Virus record (IMG/VR): IMGVR_UViG_3300044712_000936
Span: 1-64,000 of that record
DNA length: 64,000 bases
Strand: one strand, 5' to 3'
DNA from: a virus
Shown here: one piece after another, positions 36,443 through 44,924 of the stretch
Layout: every line of letters begins with the position of its first letter
How positions within the stretch are numbered: the first letter of the stretch is position 1
Notes under the pieces: generated by a model
The model's database searches: none
Told to the model about the DNA's origin: nothing
What the model saw: only the letters and a program-made list of their open reading frames with translations
Translations under genes and position numbers: made by a program

Positions 36443-36674
36443 TGTCGTCCCTGTAACAATCCACTAAATACTTAGCGTGTTTCTTAAAAACTACCGATAA
36501 TAGAGACGGACTTATTTCTAATTCTGGATCATCCTGTCCCAAAGCTAAAATTTCGTAAATAACACCACATACAAGTTCGGAAATTTCGTCAGGGTCTTGT
36601 GTAAAATTAACGATTGTTCTTGCCAACATCTTACTCATATCAACTACCGTTGTCTGTACAGGATCGTTAACCAC
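36429..36674 (-). CDS. Hypothetical helical protein
   Basis: 81 residues, acidic, helical (MSKMLARTIVNFTQDPDEIS). Member of the thyX operon, overlapping the next gene by 8 bases. Unknown. Confidence 0.45.
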   Translation of the reverse strand: MVNDPVQTTVVDMSKMLARTIVNFTQDPDEISELVCGVIYEILALGQDDPELEISPSLLSVVFKKHAKYLVDCYRDDNDWL

Positions 36675-36957
36675 CGCTAATAGCTCCTTTAATTTTTGCT
36701 AAGGCTGATTCAGCATAGTTAACATCAGCCGCCGATGCCATATTCTCAGACATTTGTTCGATGCACACTTGAGAAAACTCAATAAAATGCTCATTAGCCG
36801 CTGCGTTAGCACTAAAAACAAATCCCTCACGAACCAGGGTAGGGAAGTCAGATTTAGTTATTCCCAAATAGCGCAACTCAGCCGGACGAAAGGTACGCAT
36901 AATAGACAAAACAAAATTAACGAACTTAACTTCATTTTTATTCAAGCTAACAGGCAT
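36667..36957 (-). CDS. Hypothetical helical protein
   Basis: 96 residues, largely helical with RTFRPAELRYLGITKSDF. Follows thyX with a one-base overlap. Unknown function. Confidence 0.45.
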   Translation of the reverse strand: MPVSLNKNEVKFVNFVLSIMRTFRPAELRYLGITKSDFPTLVREGFVFSANAAANEHFIEFSQVCIEQMSENMASAADVNYAESALAKIKGAISGG

Positions 36958-37661
36958 TAGAATTTGTCCTTATATAGTTCAAACGCTTCAGAAGTCCAGG
37001 GCATGATAGGTTTGAAAACCTGCTCATAAATACACTTAGCATACTCTCTAATTTCGTATTGAGCATGAGAGTCCATTCGCAAATTTAGAAAATGCAGTAA
37101 ATTACGAGCATCAACCGTAAACACCAGTGTAAAATACAAAGCGTAAGCTGGCAAAAACACTCTGGATAATTCCTTAGCTACACCATCATGTAAAGCCTGT
37201 TCGTACAGTCTGTAACTCGCATCGATATGGTCCTGCAATCTTTTATAATAGCCGAGGCTGGCTACTGTATCCAGGTATCCGTCGCTACCCTGTTTGTTGT
37301 TGCTGCTTTGTTCCCGCCATGCAGTCGGAACATAGAACTCATTTGCTTCAAATTCTAAATAGCGCCCACTGCTGCTGTTAAAGGAAAAGGTTCTGTGTCT
37401 AAGCAACTGTATGGTAGCCATCAGCGGCATTTTTACCCTAAATTTCATTGTTACCTGTTCTAGTGGCGTATGGTGACGATTTTCAACCAGATAAAACAGC
37501 AGCTGCTTATCTTTTTCTGGCCCTTTAGATTCTCCCAAGAAAGATGTACGAGCGGCATTAACAACAGCTAAATCATCCCCCATCATGTCCTGTAACTCAA
37601 CATAACCTTTATCCAAAACAGGGAATTGTATGCCGATTATAGTTTGGGCATTTGCATTCAT
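36957..37661 (-). CDS. thyX: FAD-dependent thymidylate synthase
   Basis: 234 residues. The ThyX motif RHRTFSFNSSSGRY (Arg88-His89-Arg90) binds dUMP/FAD. The upstream NRHHTPLEQVTMKFRV and C-terminal LRMDSHAQYEIREYA match the family. Converts dUMP to dTMP with methylene-tetrahydrofolate and FAD. Sits next to dcd, and together they push dCTP toward dTTP for phage DNA. Confidence 0.95.
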   Translation of the reverse strand: MNANAQTIIGIQFPVLDKGYVELQDMMGDDLAVVNAARTSFLGESKGPEKDKQLLFYLVENRHHTPLEQVTMKFRVKMPLMATIQLLRHRTFSFNSSSGRYLEFEANEFYVPTAWREQSSNNKQGSDGYLDTVASLGYYKRLQDHIDASYRLYEQALHDGVAKELSRVFLPAYALYFTLVFTVDARNLLHFLNLRMDSHAQYEIREYAKCIYEQVFKPIMPWTSEAFELYKDKF

Positions 37662-37662
37662 G

Positions 37663-38244
37663 TTAGTCTACTTTCGATGGTGTAATCTCTGTTTGCCCCT
37701 GATATTTACCATCTTTATCAGCGTAACTTGTCAAACAGGGAGCATTACCAGTAAGAAACAACAACTGACCAATACCTTCATTTGCATACACCTTCAAAAA
37801 GAAAGGGGTTGTATTGCTCAGTTCTAGGGTGATATACCCCTCCCATTCTGCCTCGATGGGTGTTGTATTCAAAACTAAACCTGTACGCGCATAGGTTGAC
37901 TTGCCAACGCATAGACCTGTAATATCTCTTGGAATACTGACATACTCTACTGATTTAGCTAAAGCGAAACCGTGCGGTGGCAGCACCACAAACTCGTCAA
38001 CTACTAGCTTATAGAACAGGTTATCGTCAAAATTCTTTGGATCTAATATTCCCGCCTCGTTTTTGGCAACCCAAAATTCGTTACCAACTCTGATGTCATA
38101 ACCAAACGATGATACACCATAAGAAATGACACCAGGACGCTTAATACCCAAAGAAAAGGGATCAATATGCTTAATCCCTTCTTCAATAATCCAGCGATCA
38201 TTTTTAAGCAAGCGTATTTTCCTCGTCTTGGATGTAATACTCAT
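37663..38244 (-). CDS. dcd: dCTP deaminase
   Basis: 193 residues. GKSTYARTGLVLNTTPIEAE includes the conserved Ser-x-x-x-Arg (116-120) and catalytic Glu (131 or 133). SFGYDIRVG and EGIGQLLFL are trimer-interface signatures. Makes dUTP (or dUMP if bifunctional) from dCTP, feeding ThyX. The start overlaps the upstream gene by 41 bases. Confidence 0.92.
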   Translation of the reverse strand: MSITSKTRKIRLLKNDRWIIEEGIKHIDPFSLGIKRPGVISYGVSSFGYDIRVGNEFWVAKNEAGILDPKNFDDNLFYKLVVDEFVVLPPHGFALAKSVEYVSIPRDITGLCVGKSTYARTGLVLNTTPIEAEWEGYITLELSNTTPFFLKVYANEGIGQLLFLTGNAPCLTSYADKDGKYQGQTEITPSKVD

Positions 38245-38491
38245 TCAGCCACGAAAACAGCGAATCAATAACTTCACTTCGATCATAGCGGGGGTCAAAA
38301 GTTACAACAAACCAGTTTGCCTTTTTATTGACTGCATTCTCTGGATTAAAGAGAGAAACTTTCAAAACTCCCTCCAGCGTTTCAATCTTTTCCCATAACG
38401 CTGTATCGCAAAACAAGCAGAAAAGCCGTGACGACAAACCGAATTCATCTCTGGCAATATAGTTACGTTTCTTGACTAACTGTGTATGCAT
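38204..38491 (-). CDS. Hypothetical protein
   Basis: 95 residues with a beta-alpha-beta feel (VLKVSLFNPENAVNKKANWF followed by FDPRYDRSEVID), possibly ferredoxin-like. Contains FCLFCDTALWEKI. Overlaps dcd by 41 bases. No family recognised. Confidence 0.45.
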   Translation of the reverse strand: MHTQLVKKRNYIARDEFGLSSRLFCLFCDTALWEKIETLEGVLKVSLFNPENAVNKKANWFVVTFDPRYDRSEVIDSLFSWLNEYYIQDEENTLA

Positions 38492-38493
38492 AT

Positions 38494-38781
38494 TTATCCT
38501 CTGTTTTTTTCGACTAGTTCAACAATTTCATACGACCTTGCAAAGAAGTCAGCACCAATAGGATATACCTCTCCTTTAACACCAATAGCCAAATAATCAC
38601 CGGGCTTACCCTCATAATTTGTACCCTCTGGTGTTACACAGGTGAAACTCTCATCCATCAAAATGACACGAGTAAGTACCGTTTTACGAGCGTATACAAC
38701 TTTATCCTGCAAACCATTAGTGATCACATCTTCAACATTCGTAAAAACTTTATTGGACACTGGGAAATACCTGCTTTCCAT
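38494..38781 (-). CDS. Hypothetical protein
   Basis: 95 residues from ATG at 38781; the frame is open to 38835. Beta-rich with VYARKTVLTRVILMDESF and GKPGDYLAIGVKGEVYPI, which is reminiscent of PGDY-containing domains in small phage proteins. Unknown. Confidence 0.45.
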   Translation of the reverse strand: MESRYFPVSNKVFTNVEDVITNGLQDKVVYARKTVLTRVILMDESFTCVTPEGTNYEGKPGDYLAIGVKGEVYPIGADFFARSYEIVELVEKNRG

Positions 38782-38980
38782 TTTTGAATAGATACAAAGT
38801 TTCGCCAGCAAATACAATCTTTGAAAGACAGTCATCGGCTGAAATAGCCATAGCTACCTGTAAAGCTTCTGTTATTGTAGATATATCGTGACAAAACGCT
38901 TTCCACAATCCGTAGGTTGTCATTGTTTCTACGCGAAAGGTGCTGTGATCTTTTAGCCATTCATCTACTATCTTTTGCAT
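38750..38980 (-). CDS. Hypothetical protein
   Basis: 76 residues from ATG at 38980 (QKIVDEWLKDHSTF), helix then strand. Overlaps both neighbours. No recognisable motif. Confidence 0.4.
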   Translation of the reverse strand: MQKIVDEWLKDHSTFRVETMTTYGLWKAFCHDISTITEALQVAMAISADDCLSKIVFAGETLYLFKNGKQVFPSVQ

Positions 38981-39494
38981 GATTATACTCCTGTGCATTC
39001 AATTCGTCAACCACATCTTGAGGGAGAATTTTACGAGTATCAAATTCTTCAAACCAATCGAAAGATCGCACTACATGAAACACCCCACAGGGAGGATGCA
39101 TGGGACCATATGTATTAATATATTCCGCCACACTTTGTTCTATGTGCTCCAATGTTTCCCCGCCATCAACAAGATGTTGATTAAAGTAAACAGAAACCCA
39201 TGCCGGATCTTCCTGCTCTACAAAAACAATGGTAGACTTGTAGTGCTGAATGGGATCTAAAAACTGTTTTTTATTAGAAAAAGCCATAAAAGATTCTGTA
39301 ATGTACTCAAGCAACGCTTTACCAAGACTATCGTCCCGATTTAACGCTTCGTGTAAAACCTTAGATATTTCAATTCTAATTTCAACAGCACGACTACCGT
39401 ACACAGGAGTATACCAGTCAGTACGGAACTTCTCGTTAAACATATTTTCCAGCATCTCGTCAATATAGGGTCTAACATGCTCCTTAGTATACAT
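38961..39494 (-). CDS. Hypothetical protein
   Basis: 177 residues, mixed alpha/beta, with aromatic-rich C-terminal half (GPMHPPCGVFHVVRSFDWFE). One-base TAATG coupling with the MazG-like gene upstream. No family recognised. Confidence 0.45.
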   Translation of the reverse strand: MYTKEHVRPYIDEMLENMFNEKFRTDWYTPVYGSRAVEIRIEISKVLHEALNRDDSLGKALLEYITESFMAFSNKKQFLDPIQHYKSTIVFVEQEDPAWVSVYFNQHLVDGGETLEHIEQSVAEYINTYGPMHPPCGVFHVVRSFDWFEEFDTRKILPQDVVDELNAQEYNHAKDSR

Positions 39495-39808
39495 TAACGA
39501 TCATCTCCCGATCCAGCAATCACTCCACGCTCTGCCAGCTTAGCCAAATTGGTTCGAGATATATCGTCTAAAGTCAAACCACACCAATCAGCCAAATTAG
39601 CTACCATCCACATAACGTCGCCTAGTTCGCGTTTGATAGCCTGTCCATTATCGGGAGAAATTACTCCTCCCTGATCACGCACAATCTTGGCAAAAATTTC
39701 CAATACTTCCCCTACTTCCCCGGCAAGACCAAAACACAGATAGGGGGCGTTTAGGGCAGTAGGCAGAGCAAATTTAACAGCCTCACTTTGGTAGTCATTT
39801 AAATGCAT
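39494..39808 (-). CDS. MazG-like nucleotide pyrophosphohydrolase
   Basis: 104 residues. GLAGEVGEVLEIFAKIVRD (ExxE) and RELGDVMWMVANLADW (ExxD) form the all-alpha NTP-PPase metal site. Single MazG-type domain as in phage homologues that cleave dNTPs, abnormal nucleotides or ppGpp. Clusters with thyX and dcd. Confidence 0.85.
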   Translation of the reverse strand: MHLNDYQSEAVKFALPTALNAPYLCFGLAGEVGEVLEIFAKIVRDQGGVISPDNGQAIKRELGDVMWMVANLADWCGLTLDDISRTNLAKLAERGVIAGSGDDR

Positions 39809-39817
39809 CGGTATCTC

Positions 39818-40030
39818 CTACGACATTTCTATATTAAAGCCGACAGGAAAACCTTCACCAGAGAAAATCTGAAATTCCGTACCGTCAATATGGGCGTAAA
39901 TGGTATGCTTTGTACCAGTCTGATCCATATAAACGATTGTATGTTCTCCTTGGTATAGGTTTTCCTTCTGTATTTCCAGCAGCATACTGTACAAAAGCCC
40001 GATTCTTAATACAAGACTTTCATAATCCAT
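39818..40030 (-). CDS. Hypothetical protein
   Basis: 70 residues: helical N-terminus (YESLVLRIGLLYSMLLEIQK) then strands (TIVYMDQTGTKHTIYAHID). Unknown function. Confidence 0.45.
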   Translation of the reverse strand: MDYESLVLRIGLLYSMLLEIQKENLYQGEHTIVYMDQTGTKHTIYAHIDGTEFQIFSGEGFPVGFNIEMS

Positions 40031-40045
40031 TACATAAACCTCAAA

Positions 40046-40315
40046 TTAGTCTAGCTTGCTGCCATCGGTTCTATAACCCATCATATACAACTCAATGCTT
40101 AACTGAGCAACTTCTTTCTGCCATGCATTCATCGTAATACCAGTCAATCGCTGTGCAAGTTTATCCATAGCATAACAAGCAGCCTGAGCACACCGATCCA
40201 CCAGCCAAGTTATTTTTTCCTGCTCAGAAATAGAGTCGTCCCAGTCAGACCAACCGCAAGCAGGACAACTATATCGTGTATAATTTAGTGCTCCGCATTT
40301 AGGACAAGGATTCAT
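40046..40315 (-). CDS. Zinc-ribbon helical protein
   Basis: About 89 residues. CPKCGALNYTRYSCPACGW is a classic two-CxxC zinc ribbon, followed by a helical domain with DRCAQAACYAMDKLAQ. Start taken at the ATG overlapping the upstream stop (TGATG at 40315), with GGAG upstream. Perhaps a regulator or nucleic-acid binder. Confidence 0.5.
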   Translation of the reverse strand: MNPCPKCGALNYTRYSCPACGWSDWDDSISEQEKITWLVDRCAQAACYAMDKLAQRLTGITMNAWQKEVAQLSIELYMMGYRTDGSKLD

Positions 40316-40722
40316 CATGTACTCCATGTAGCCGAATAATAATTAGTACCGTCCAAACGAACACTACTAAGTTCTTCCCCATCGAACAACTCTAGGAACT
40401 GCTCAAGAGTTTCGATCTCAAGCGCCCAGTAAAACTTTCTGACATCTCTTACATAATAGTTACCTTCCGTTCGATGATGAGTGCCCTTTTCAAGCCACGC
40501 AGTAGGGGGATCGTCATAAACCGTCTCTGTATCGATATATGGCTCACCATCAGAGTTTAACTTAGCAACTGGAAAACTACGGGATTGACGACGCATCGTT
40601 TCTCTATTTGTATATTCCAGCTTGTATGCCCCGGCAAGAGGGGGGGTTTTAGGGAATGGGTAATCATAATCACCACATCCACCATCACTGTACCAACGTC
40701 TCGTTTTAAGGACAATAATCAT
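40315..40722 (-). CDS. Hypothetical protein, paralogue of the 42.3-kb gene
   Basis: 135 residues. Shares FAGA/LAGAYKLEY, a PYI(D/S)TE segment, PP-x-x-W and GNYYV(R/K)DV with the 133-residue product at 42,339-42,740, so the two arose by duplication. Both are beta-rich and of unknown function. Flanked by zinc-ribbon and membrane genes. Confidence 0.6.
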   Translation of the reverse strand: MIIVLKTRRWYSDGGCGDYDYPFPKTPPLAGAYKLEYTNRETMRRQSRSFPVAKLNSDGEPYIDTETVYDDPPTAWLEKGTHHRTEGNYYVRDVRKFYWALEIETLEQFLELFDGEELSSVRLDGTNYYSATWST

Positions 40723-40725
40723 ATT

Positions 40726-41001
40726 CTACACTATCTTTTCTCTATGAATCTTTTGATCGTAACAACGATTACACCGATCACAAAGATACGAATCAACCGT
40801 GTAACTATATTCATCATCATGAAAATCAACGGTAAGTATAGGCCCATCCAAATGAAAGCCCAACAAACAACGGATATTATTATTGGTCGGCATATCTGAT
40901 ACAATTTTTACTACAACACCTTTATAATAAGGTCTTAAAATAAGATATATACCGCCAATAAGAGATACCGCGCACAATAAAAGAAGTCCTGTATCCACCA
41001 T
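40726..41001 (-). CDS. Membrane protein with a CxxC knuckle
   Basis: 91 residues: one N-terminal membrane helix (LLLLCAVSLIGGIYLILR) and a C-terminal CDRCNRCY. Probably anchored with the Cys pair in the cytoplasm. Unknown role. Confidence 0.5.
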   Translation of the reverse strand: MVDTGLLLLCAVSLIGGIYLILRPYYKGVVVKIVSDMPTNNNIRCLLGFHLDGPILTVDFHDDEYSYTVDSYLCDRCNRCYDQKIHREKIV

Positions 41002-41009
41002 TTTATCAC

Positions 41010-41195
41010 CTAGATTGAAAGAACTAGTAAAATAATACCAAACATCACAACCGCACTGTCAAACAACATATCGGTTATCATCTGCTGTAACTCATATATT
41101 GTTTCCGGTAAAGGAGAAAAACAGCGCATCAAATTGTAAAACATTGGAACCAGAATGAAACAACCACCGAAAATAAATGCGAGATCCTTCATCAT
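41010..41195 (-). CDS. Two-helix membrane protein
   Basis: 61 residues with hydrophobic stretches FIFGGCFILVPMFYNLM and MLFDSAVVMFGIILLVLSI. One of several tiny membrane proteins in this block. Function unknown. Confidence 0.5.
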   Translation of the reverse strand: MMKDLAFIFGGCFILVPMFYNLMRCFSPLPETIYELQQMITDMLFDSAVVMFGIILLVLSI

Positions 41196-41204
41196 TGTCT
41201 CCTA

Positions 41205-41339
41205 CTACAGCCTAAACCAAATCCAAGTACAAACCCAATCTATAAAGCGATAGACTACAACAAACCACAAAGCTGTGATAAACACAATAAAGGGCAGGGC
41301 TAAAAACAACAATACCGCCAATAGCAAGGACTCAAGCAT
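41205..41339 (-). CDS. Tiny membrane protein
   Basis: 44 residues, almost all hydrophobic (LESLLLAVLLFLALPFIVFI). The ATG at 41339 lies within the 3' end of the upstream gene (8-base overlap), supporting coupled translation. No family. Confidence 0.55.
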   Translation of the reverse strand: MLESLLLAVLLFLALPFIVFITALWFVVVYRFIDWVCTWIWFRL

Positions 41340-41568
41340 CCCATTCTCCTAACATATAGTTATGTAATCTCACCAATAGCTTAATAAGAAGCCAGAATAC
41401 CTGAGTTGTGTTATAACAACTAGCACGTTCTGTAAAACCAAAAGGTAAGAACTTAACCTCTACAAAAACAGATATATCACCCTCATAGATAATCTTCCAC
41501 TCAAAATCATCCGGTCTTAGACCAGATTGAACAATTAGATCATCATAAACAGGTGCTTCAACTACCAT
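41332..41568 (-). CDS. Hypothetical protein
   Basis: 78 residues, mixed beta/helix with FEWKIIYEGDISVFVEVKF. It starts at the end of the methyltransferase gene and overlaps the tiny membrane gene. Unknown. Confidence 0.45.
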   Translation of the reverse strand: MVVEAPVYDDLIVQSGLRPDDFEWKIIYEGDISVFVEVKFLPFGFTERASCYNTTQVFWLLIKLLVRLHNYMLGEWDA

Positions 41569-42296
41569 CAGCTTATCCTTTCTAAAGAATTAATGTAGTA
41601 TTCCTTATTTGTCTCACTGCCGATGTACAGCCGATCCATCTCTTTACAGGCTTGGGCTGTAGTACCGCTGCCCATGAAAGGATCATATACAATATCAGTA
41701 TTGTTTCTGGAATAAACGCCAATTGCCCATTTAGGTAATTCTATAGGAAAAGCTGCACAGTGTTTATTAATTCGGGCACTGGACGACCAATCTTCTCCTA
41801 CAACGCCTCTTTGTGAGAGTTTACGATCTGTTACATATTCCAGATTAGAGCCGTTCTTCTTTCTGAACGTCCAGATATGCTCATAATCAAATACCGGACG
41901 TGGATGGGTGTTACAAACAAACGGGATACCCATTCTAGCAAATCGCTTGCGCCAGATACGAGTCGCCTGTAAATCCATTCCAGCAAGTTCAACACCCCAC
42001 CGATAATAATTGATGGACGCCGGATAACAAGCCGGAATATCGGATCGGTAAAACCGATTACCTGAATTGTAATAATCACCAAAATTAACAACCAGATAAC
42101 ACCCCGGCTTCAAGATGCGATTCCACTCTGTAAAACACCTTTCTAACAAAGAACAATAAGCAGCATAGGTAATTGTCCGTTCGTATTCTTTGTTTAGGTA
42201 ATAAGGTGGTGATGTAACAATCAGATCAATGGAACTATCGGGCATAGCTGCCATCGTACACAAACAATCTTCATTGTAAATAACGTTCGTTTTCAT
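41568..42296 (-). CDS. Amino-DNA methyltransferase (N4/N6 type)
   Basis: About 242 residues. Motif IV TSPPYYLNKEYE is near the N-terminus and motif I DPFMGSGTTAQACKEMDR near the C-terminus (beta class). The middle contains a longer target-recognition stretch than in the 34.4-kb enzyme, so specificity probably differs. The ATG at 42296 falls at the predicted transcription start of the consensus promoter at 42.31-42.33 kb, suggesting a leaderless mRNA. An upstream in-frame start at 42332 is inside the promoter and is unlikely. Confidence 0.85.
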   Translation of the reverse strand: MKTNVIYNEDCLCTMAAMPDSSIDLIVTSPPYYLNKEYERTITYAAYCSLLERCFTEWNRILKPGCYLVVNFGDYYNSGNRFYRSDIPACYPASINYYRWGVELAGMDLQATRIWRKRFARMGIPFVCNTHPRPVFDYEHIWTFRKKNGSNLEYVTDRKLSQRGVVGEDWSSSARINKHCAAFPIELPKWAIGVYSRNNTDIVYDPFMGSGTTAQACKEMDRLYIGSETNKEYYINSLERIS

Positions 42297-42304
42297 AGTA
42301 TTCA

Positions 42305-42333
42305 TTATAGGACACTTTGCCTTGGATGTCAAT
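42305..42333 (-). promoter_or_regulatory. Consensus sigma70 promoter
   Basis: Minus-strand TTGACA (42328-42333), 17-bp spacer, TATAAT (42305-42310). Expected start site is about 42298, next to the methyltransferase ATG. Confidence 0.85.
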
Positions 42334-42338
42334 CCTAA

Positions 42339-42740
42339 TTAAGCTATTGTCAACGTAACTGAATAATAGAACTCGTTGTTGATAGCTCTAATATCAATAT
42401 CTTCGTTACGGAAACGTGAAATAAACGTATCCAACGAATCAATGTCTAGAACCCAACAAAACGTATTAACATCTTTAACATAATAATTTCCTTCAATTCG
42501 ATGGTTAAAACCGGAATCATTCCAACCTTTAGGGGGCTTTTGGAAACCTTCTTCTGTGCTAATATAAGGTTTGCCTTTTTCATTAATCTTAGCTACGTAT
42601 TTTATAACAGGCTGGCGATAGGATTCCACGCGATCCACATATTCCACCTTAAAAGCACCGGCAAAGGGAGACTGTTCTGGTAAAAAGTGTGTATAATCTC
42701 CGTAGGCATCTTGCTTACGAACATCGATAATAAATTTCAT
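42339..42740 (-). CDS. Hypothetical protein, paralogue of the 40.3-kb gene
   Basis: 133 residues. Same pattern as the 40,315-40,722 product (FAGAFKVEYVDRV, GKPYISTEE, PPKGW, GNYYVKDV). Beta-rich, no enzyme motif. The pair flanks a group of small membrane genes and a methyltransferase. Confidence 0.6.
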   Translation of the reverse strand: MKFIIDVRKQDAYGDYTHFLPEQSPFAGAFKVEYVDRVESYRQPVIKYVAKINEKGKPYISTEEGFQKPPKGWNDSGFNHRIEGNYYVKDVNTFCWVLDIDSLDTFISRFRNEDIDIRAINNEFYYSVTLTIA

Positions 42741-42746
42741 GTTAAA

Positions 42747-43040
42747 TTATTCCTCCAACTCAAACAGGACAATGGTATATTTTCCCCACCGGGCTAACCA
42801 CTCGCCGGTCAGAGTTACATGCCTTTCCTCAGTATATTCATAGACATGAATATTTTTGTAGCTAATCCACTGGCTTACAAAGGGTGATAATACACGATAC
42901 CGCTCAGGATGCTCTTTGATATACTTCATATCTATCGCAGACCATTCTTCAACTAGTTGTTTAGCCCGATCTAGAGATACACAACTATATAACGGTTTTC
43001 CATCACCGTTAAGGTCATTGTAAATAAGATAGATGTTCAT
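42747..43040 (-). CDS. Hypothetical protein
   Basis: 97 residues, mixed alpha/beta (IYLIYNDLNGDGKPLYSC, then RAKQLVEEWSAIDMKYI). ATGA-type overlap with the membrane gene downstream. Unknown. Confidence 0.45.
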   Translation of the reverse strand: MNIYLIYNDLNGDGKPLYSCVSLDRAKQLVEEWSAIDMKYIKEHPERYRVLSPFVSQWISYKNIHVYEYTEERHVTLTGEWLARWGKYTIVLFELEE

Positions 43041-43228
43041 TTATCAAGTCCATGCAATCGCTCATAAAATACGATCCAACTTGCAATACTATAGGCAAGA
43101 GACAATATACAAAAGGGTATACTGATAACGTTCATCAGGGGCATATGAAGTACACTACCATCTACTGCCAGAAAAAACCCTGTTACACCTAACACCAGAG
43201 CATAGGCTAAATACTTATCTGAATTCAT
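43037..43228 (-). CDS. Two-helix membrane protein
   Basis: 63 residues with YLAYALVLGVTGFFLAVDG and MNVISIPFCILSLAYSIASW. ATGA coupling at both ends. Function unknown. Confidence 0.5.
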   Translation of the reverse strand: MNSDKYLAYALVLGVTGFFLAVDGSVLHMPLMNVISIPFCILSLAYSIASWIVFYERLHGLDK

Positions 43229-43722
43229 TCAACCTCCCAGTAAGCCAGCGGATTTTTATAGTCTGGATAATTTTCGTTCAACCAGCTTTTTACATCTTGC
43301 AGTGCTGTTTCTCCGGCAGATTTATAAGCTATATCTTTATAGTGGTTCTTTAAAAGGAAATTACCGCCTCTTGAAAGGTTGTCTAAAAATTCGGTACACA
43401 CTAGAAAATCGCTGGAATCTAGCACAACAAAACTATACCCATTCTGCTGTGCATATATACGATATTTACACAGTATGTCCAACCAATCTCCACCAGAATT
43501 TCCAACCATATATTCAATTCGTAGCCTTTTTAATTCGTCGTATACATACCCATAATGCATACCATCTTCTACTCGTCTTACATACAAACTCCAATCAACA
43601 GGAAACTTCACCCAAATATGTTTACTATCAGGTTTACCTAGAGTAGTAAACCCTAAACACTCCAAATCTTGTAGGTTAATCGCCGGTATTAAGATAGAAT
43701 CTGTTTTATTTTTGCGTTTCAT
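43225..43722 (-). CDS. Hypothetical protein, paralogue of the next gene
   Basis: 165 residues. N-terminal KRKNK, then LIPAI, LECLGFTTLGKPD and a C-terminal LNENYPDYKNPLAYWEVE, closely matching LLENYPDYENPFAYWDI in the 170-residue neighbour. Tandem duplicates with diverged middles (GYSFVVLDSSDFLVCTEF here). Unknown function. Confidence 0.6.
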   Translation of the reverse strand: MKRKNKTDSILIPAINLQDLECLGFTTLGKPDSKHIWVKFPVDWSLYVRRVEDGMHYGYVYDELKRLRIEYMVGNSGGDWLDILCKYRIYAQQNGYSFVVLDSSDFLVCTEFLDNLSRGGNFLLKNHYKDIAYKSAGETALQDVKSWLNENYPDYKNPLAYWEVE

Positions 43723-44235
43723 TTAAATGTCCCAATATGCAAACGGATTTTCATAGTCAGGATAATTCTCTAACAACCAGTTATCCATCTCGTGATGATC
43801 CAGATCTTCAGAATGCAATCTAGGCAAAACAGACTTATGGACACATACACCTTTTGATTTACCCCGCTTAAGAAATTCTTTTACCCGCGTCTCGTCACGC
43901 ATAACAGTATGATAATAATAACGCAAACCACCATCAACCATTGAGTCATAACTTGTCCAGAAACGCTTAGAAAAATATATTTCAGCTTTAAAATTGACGT
44001 TCTCAAGATTGTAGTGCCCTCTGAGTCTACCCTGCTCATCAGCAAAATAGTATTCTGTCTTATAAACAGATCCCCTATATTCAACCACTGTCCATCCAGC
44101 CGGAGGAATGGTATAAACATAGGAATTTTCGACTCTACCCAAAAAAGTAAAGCCTAAATTTTCCATAGGCTGCATATATTCTTCTTTGATAGGCAAAACT
44201 ACAGTACGAGACTGCTCTTTCTTTTTACGAAACAT
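43723..44235 (-). CDS. Hypothetical protein, paralogue of the previous gene
   Basis: 170 residues, sharing NLGFTFLGRV, GW-like strands and the YPDYENPFAYWDI end with its neighbour. Ends exactly where the neighbour begins. Probably a family that diversified in place; no family name known to me. Confidence 0.6.
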   Translation of the reverse strand: MFRKKKEQSRTVVLPIKEEYMQPMENLGFTFLGRVENSYVYTIPPAGWTVVEYRGSVYKTEYYFADEQGRLRGHYNLENVNFKAEIYFSKRFWTSYDSMVDGGLRYYYHTVMRDETRVKEFLKRGKSKGVCVHKSVLPRLHSEDLDHHEMDNWLLENYPDYENPFAYWDI

Positions 44236-44500
44236 AGCCCAACTCCTTAATCTTCAACAAAACTTCAACGGTTGCAAACAGAACATCGTCACTTGTTCTA
44301 CACACACATTTTCTAGTAATGCGGTTTGTTTGGTCCCGATAAGTAATCAATGTTTTGTAACCCATTTCTGGCGCATTATTCCTTAACCAGAAGTGAAAGT
44401 GCTTGTCATAACCGAGGCGAGTAACCAAATCAACAGATATGGTTATATCCATAGATGTAGGATTGCTGATAGTTAACTTCAATTCACGCGGGTGCTTCAT
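44225..44500 (-). CDS. Hypothetical protein
   Basis: 91 residues, beta-rich N-terminus (ELKLTISNPTSMDITISVDL) and a CRTSDDVLFATVEVLLKIK end. Overlaps the paralogue gene by 11 bases. Unknown. Confidence 0.45.
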   Translation of the reverse strand: MKHPRELKLTISNPTSMDITISVDLVTRLGYDKHFHFWLRNNAPEMGYKTLITYRDQTNRITRKCVCRTSDDVLFATVEVLLKIKELGYVS

Positions 44501-44503
44501 GTA

Positions 44504-44737
44504 TTATTCCTTTATAACAAGCATATAATCGATCATAGTACAATTATCTAAATATTGTAAAGCAACTTCTGATGCATAATCAGCTGAACTAATCTCCGAC
44601 ATCAAGTGGGTAAACAAAGGTTGCCAAAGAGGATGATCACAACCAAATAACTCATTGATCCTATCTTCAACAAGCATTTGTAGCTTAACAATAGAATTGA
44701 TGAGCAAAACTAGATCTTCATCCGTTTCAATCGGCAT
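44504..44737 (-). CDS. Hypothetical helical protein
   Basis: 77 residues, helical, Cys/Tyr-rich C-terminus (LQYLDNCTMIDYMLVIKE). Close downstream of the tiny membrane gene. Unknown. Confidence 0.45.
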   Translation of the reverse strand: MPIETDEDLVLLINSIVKLQMLVEDRINELFGCDHPLWQPLFTHLMSEISSADYASEVALQYLDNCTMIDYMLVIKE

Positions 44738-44750
44738 AGGATAATCTCAA

Positions 44751-44924
44751 CTATAATAAACAGGCCAACAACAAGAAAGTGCCTATATATGCACCAATAA
44801 CACTTACCAGCAGCAGTTTACCGCTTCTTTCATAGTCTTGCATGTTGTTCAAAGGTAAAAAGACAGCCACAAAGAACTCTAAGAACAGAGAAGCGATTAG
44901 CAGGACAGCGCCAATCCATATCAT
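44751..44924 (-). CDS. Small two-helix membrane protein
   Basis: 57 residues: IGAVLLIASLFLEFFVAVFL and LLLVSVIGAYIGTFLLLACL with a short charged loop between (NNMQDYERSGK). AAGGAG ribosome site at good distance. First gene behind the consensus promoter at 44.98-45.01 kb. No family. Confidence 0.6.
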   Translation of the reverse strand: MIWIGAVLLIASLFLEFFVAVFLPLNNMQDYERSGKLLLVSVIGAYIGTFLLLACLL

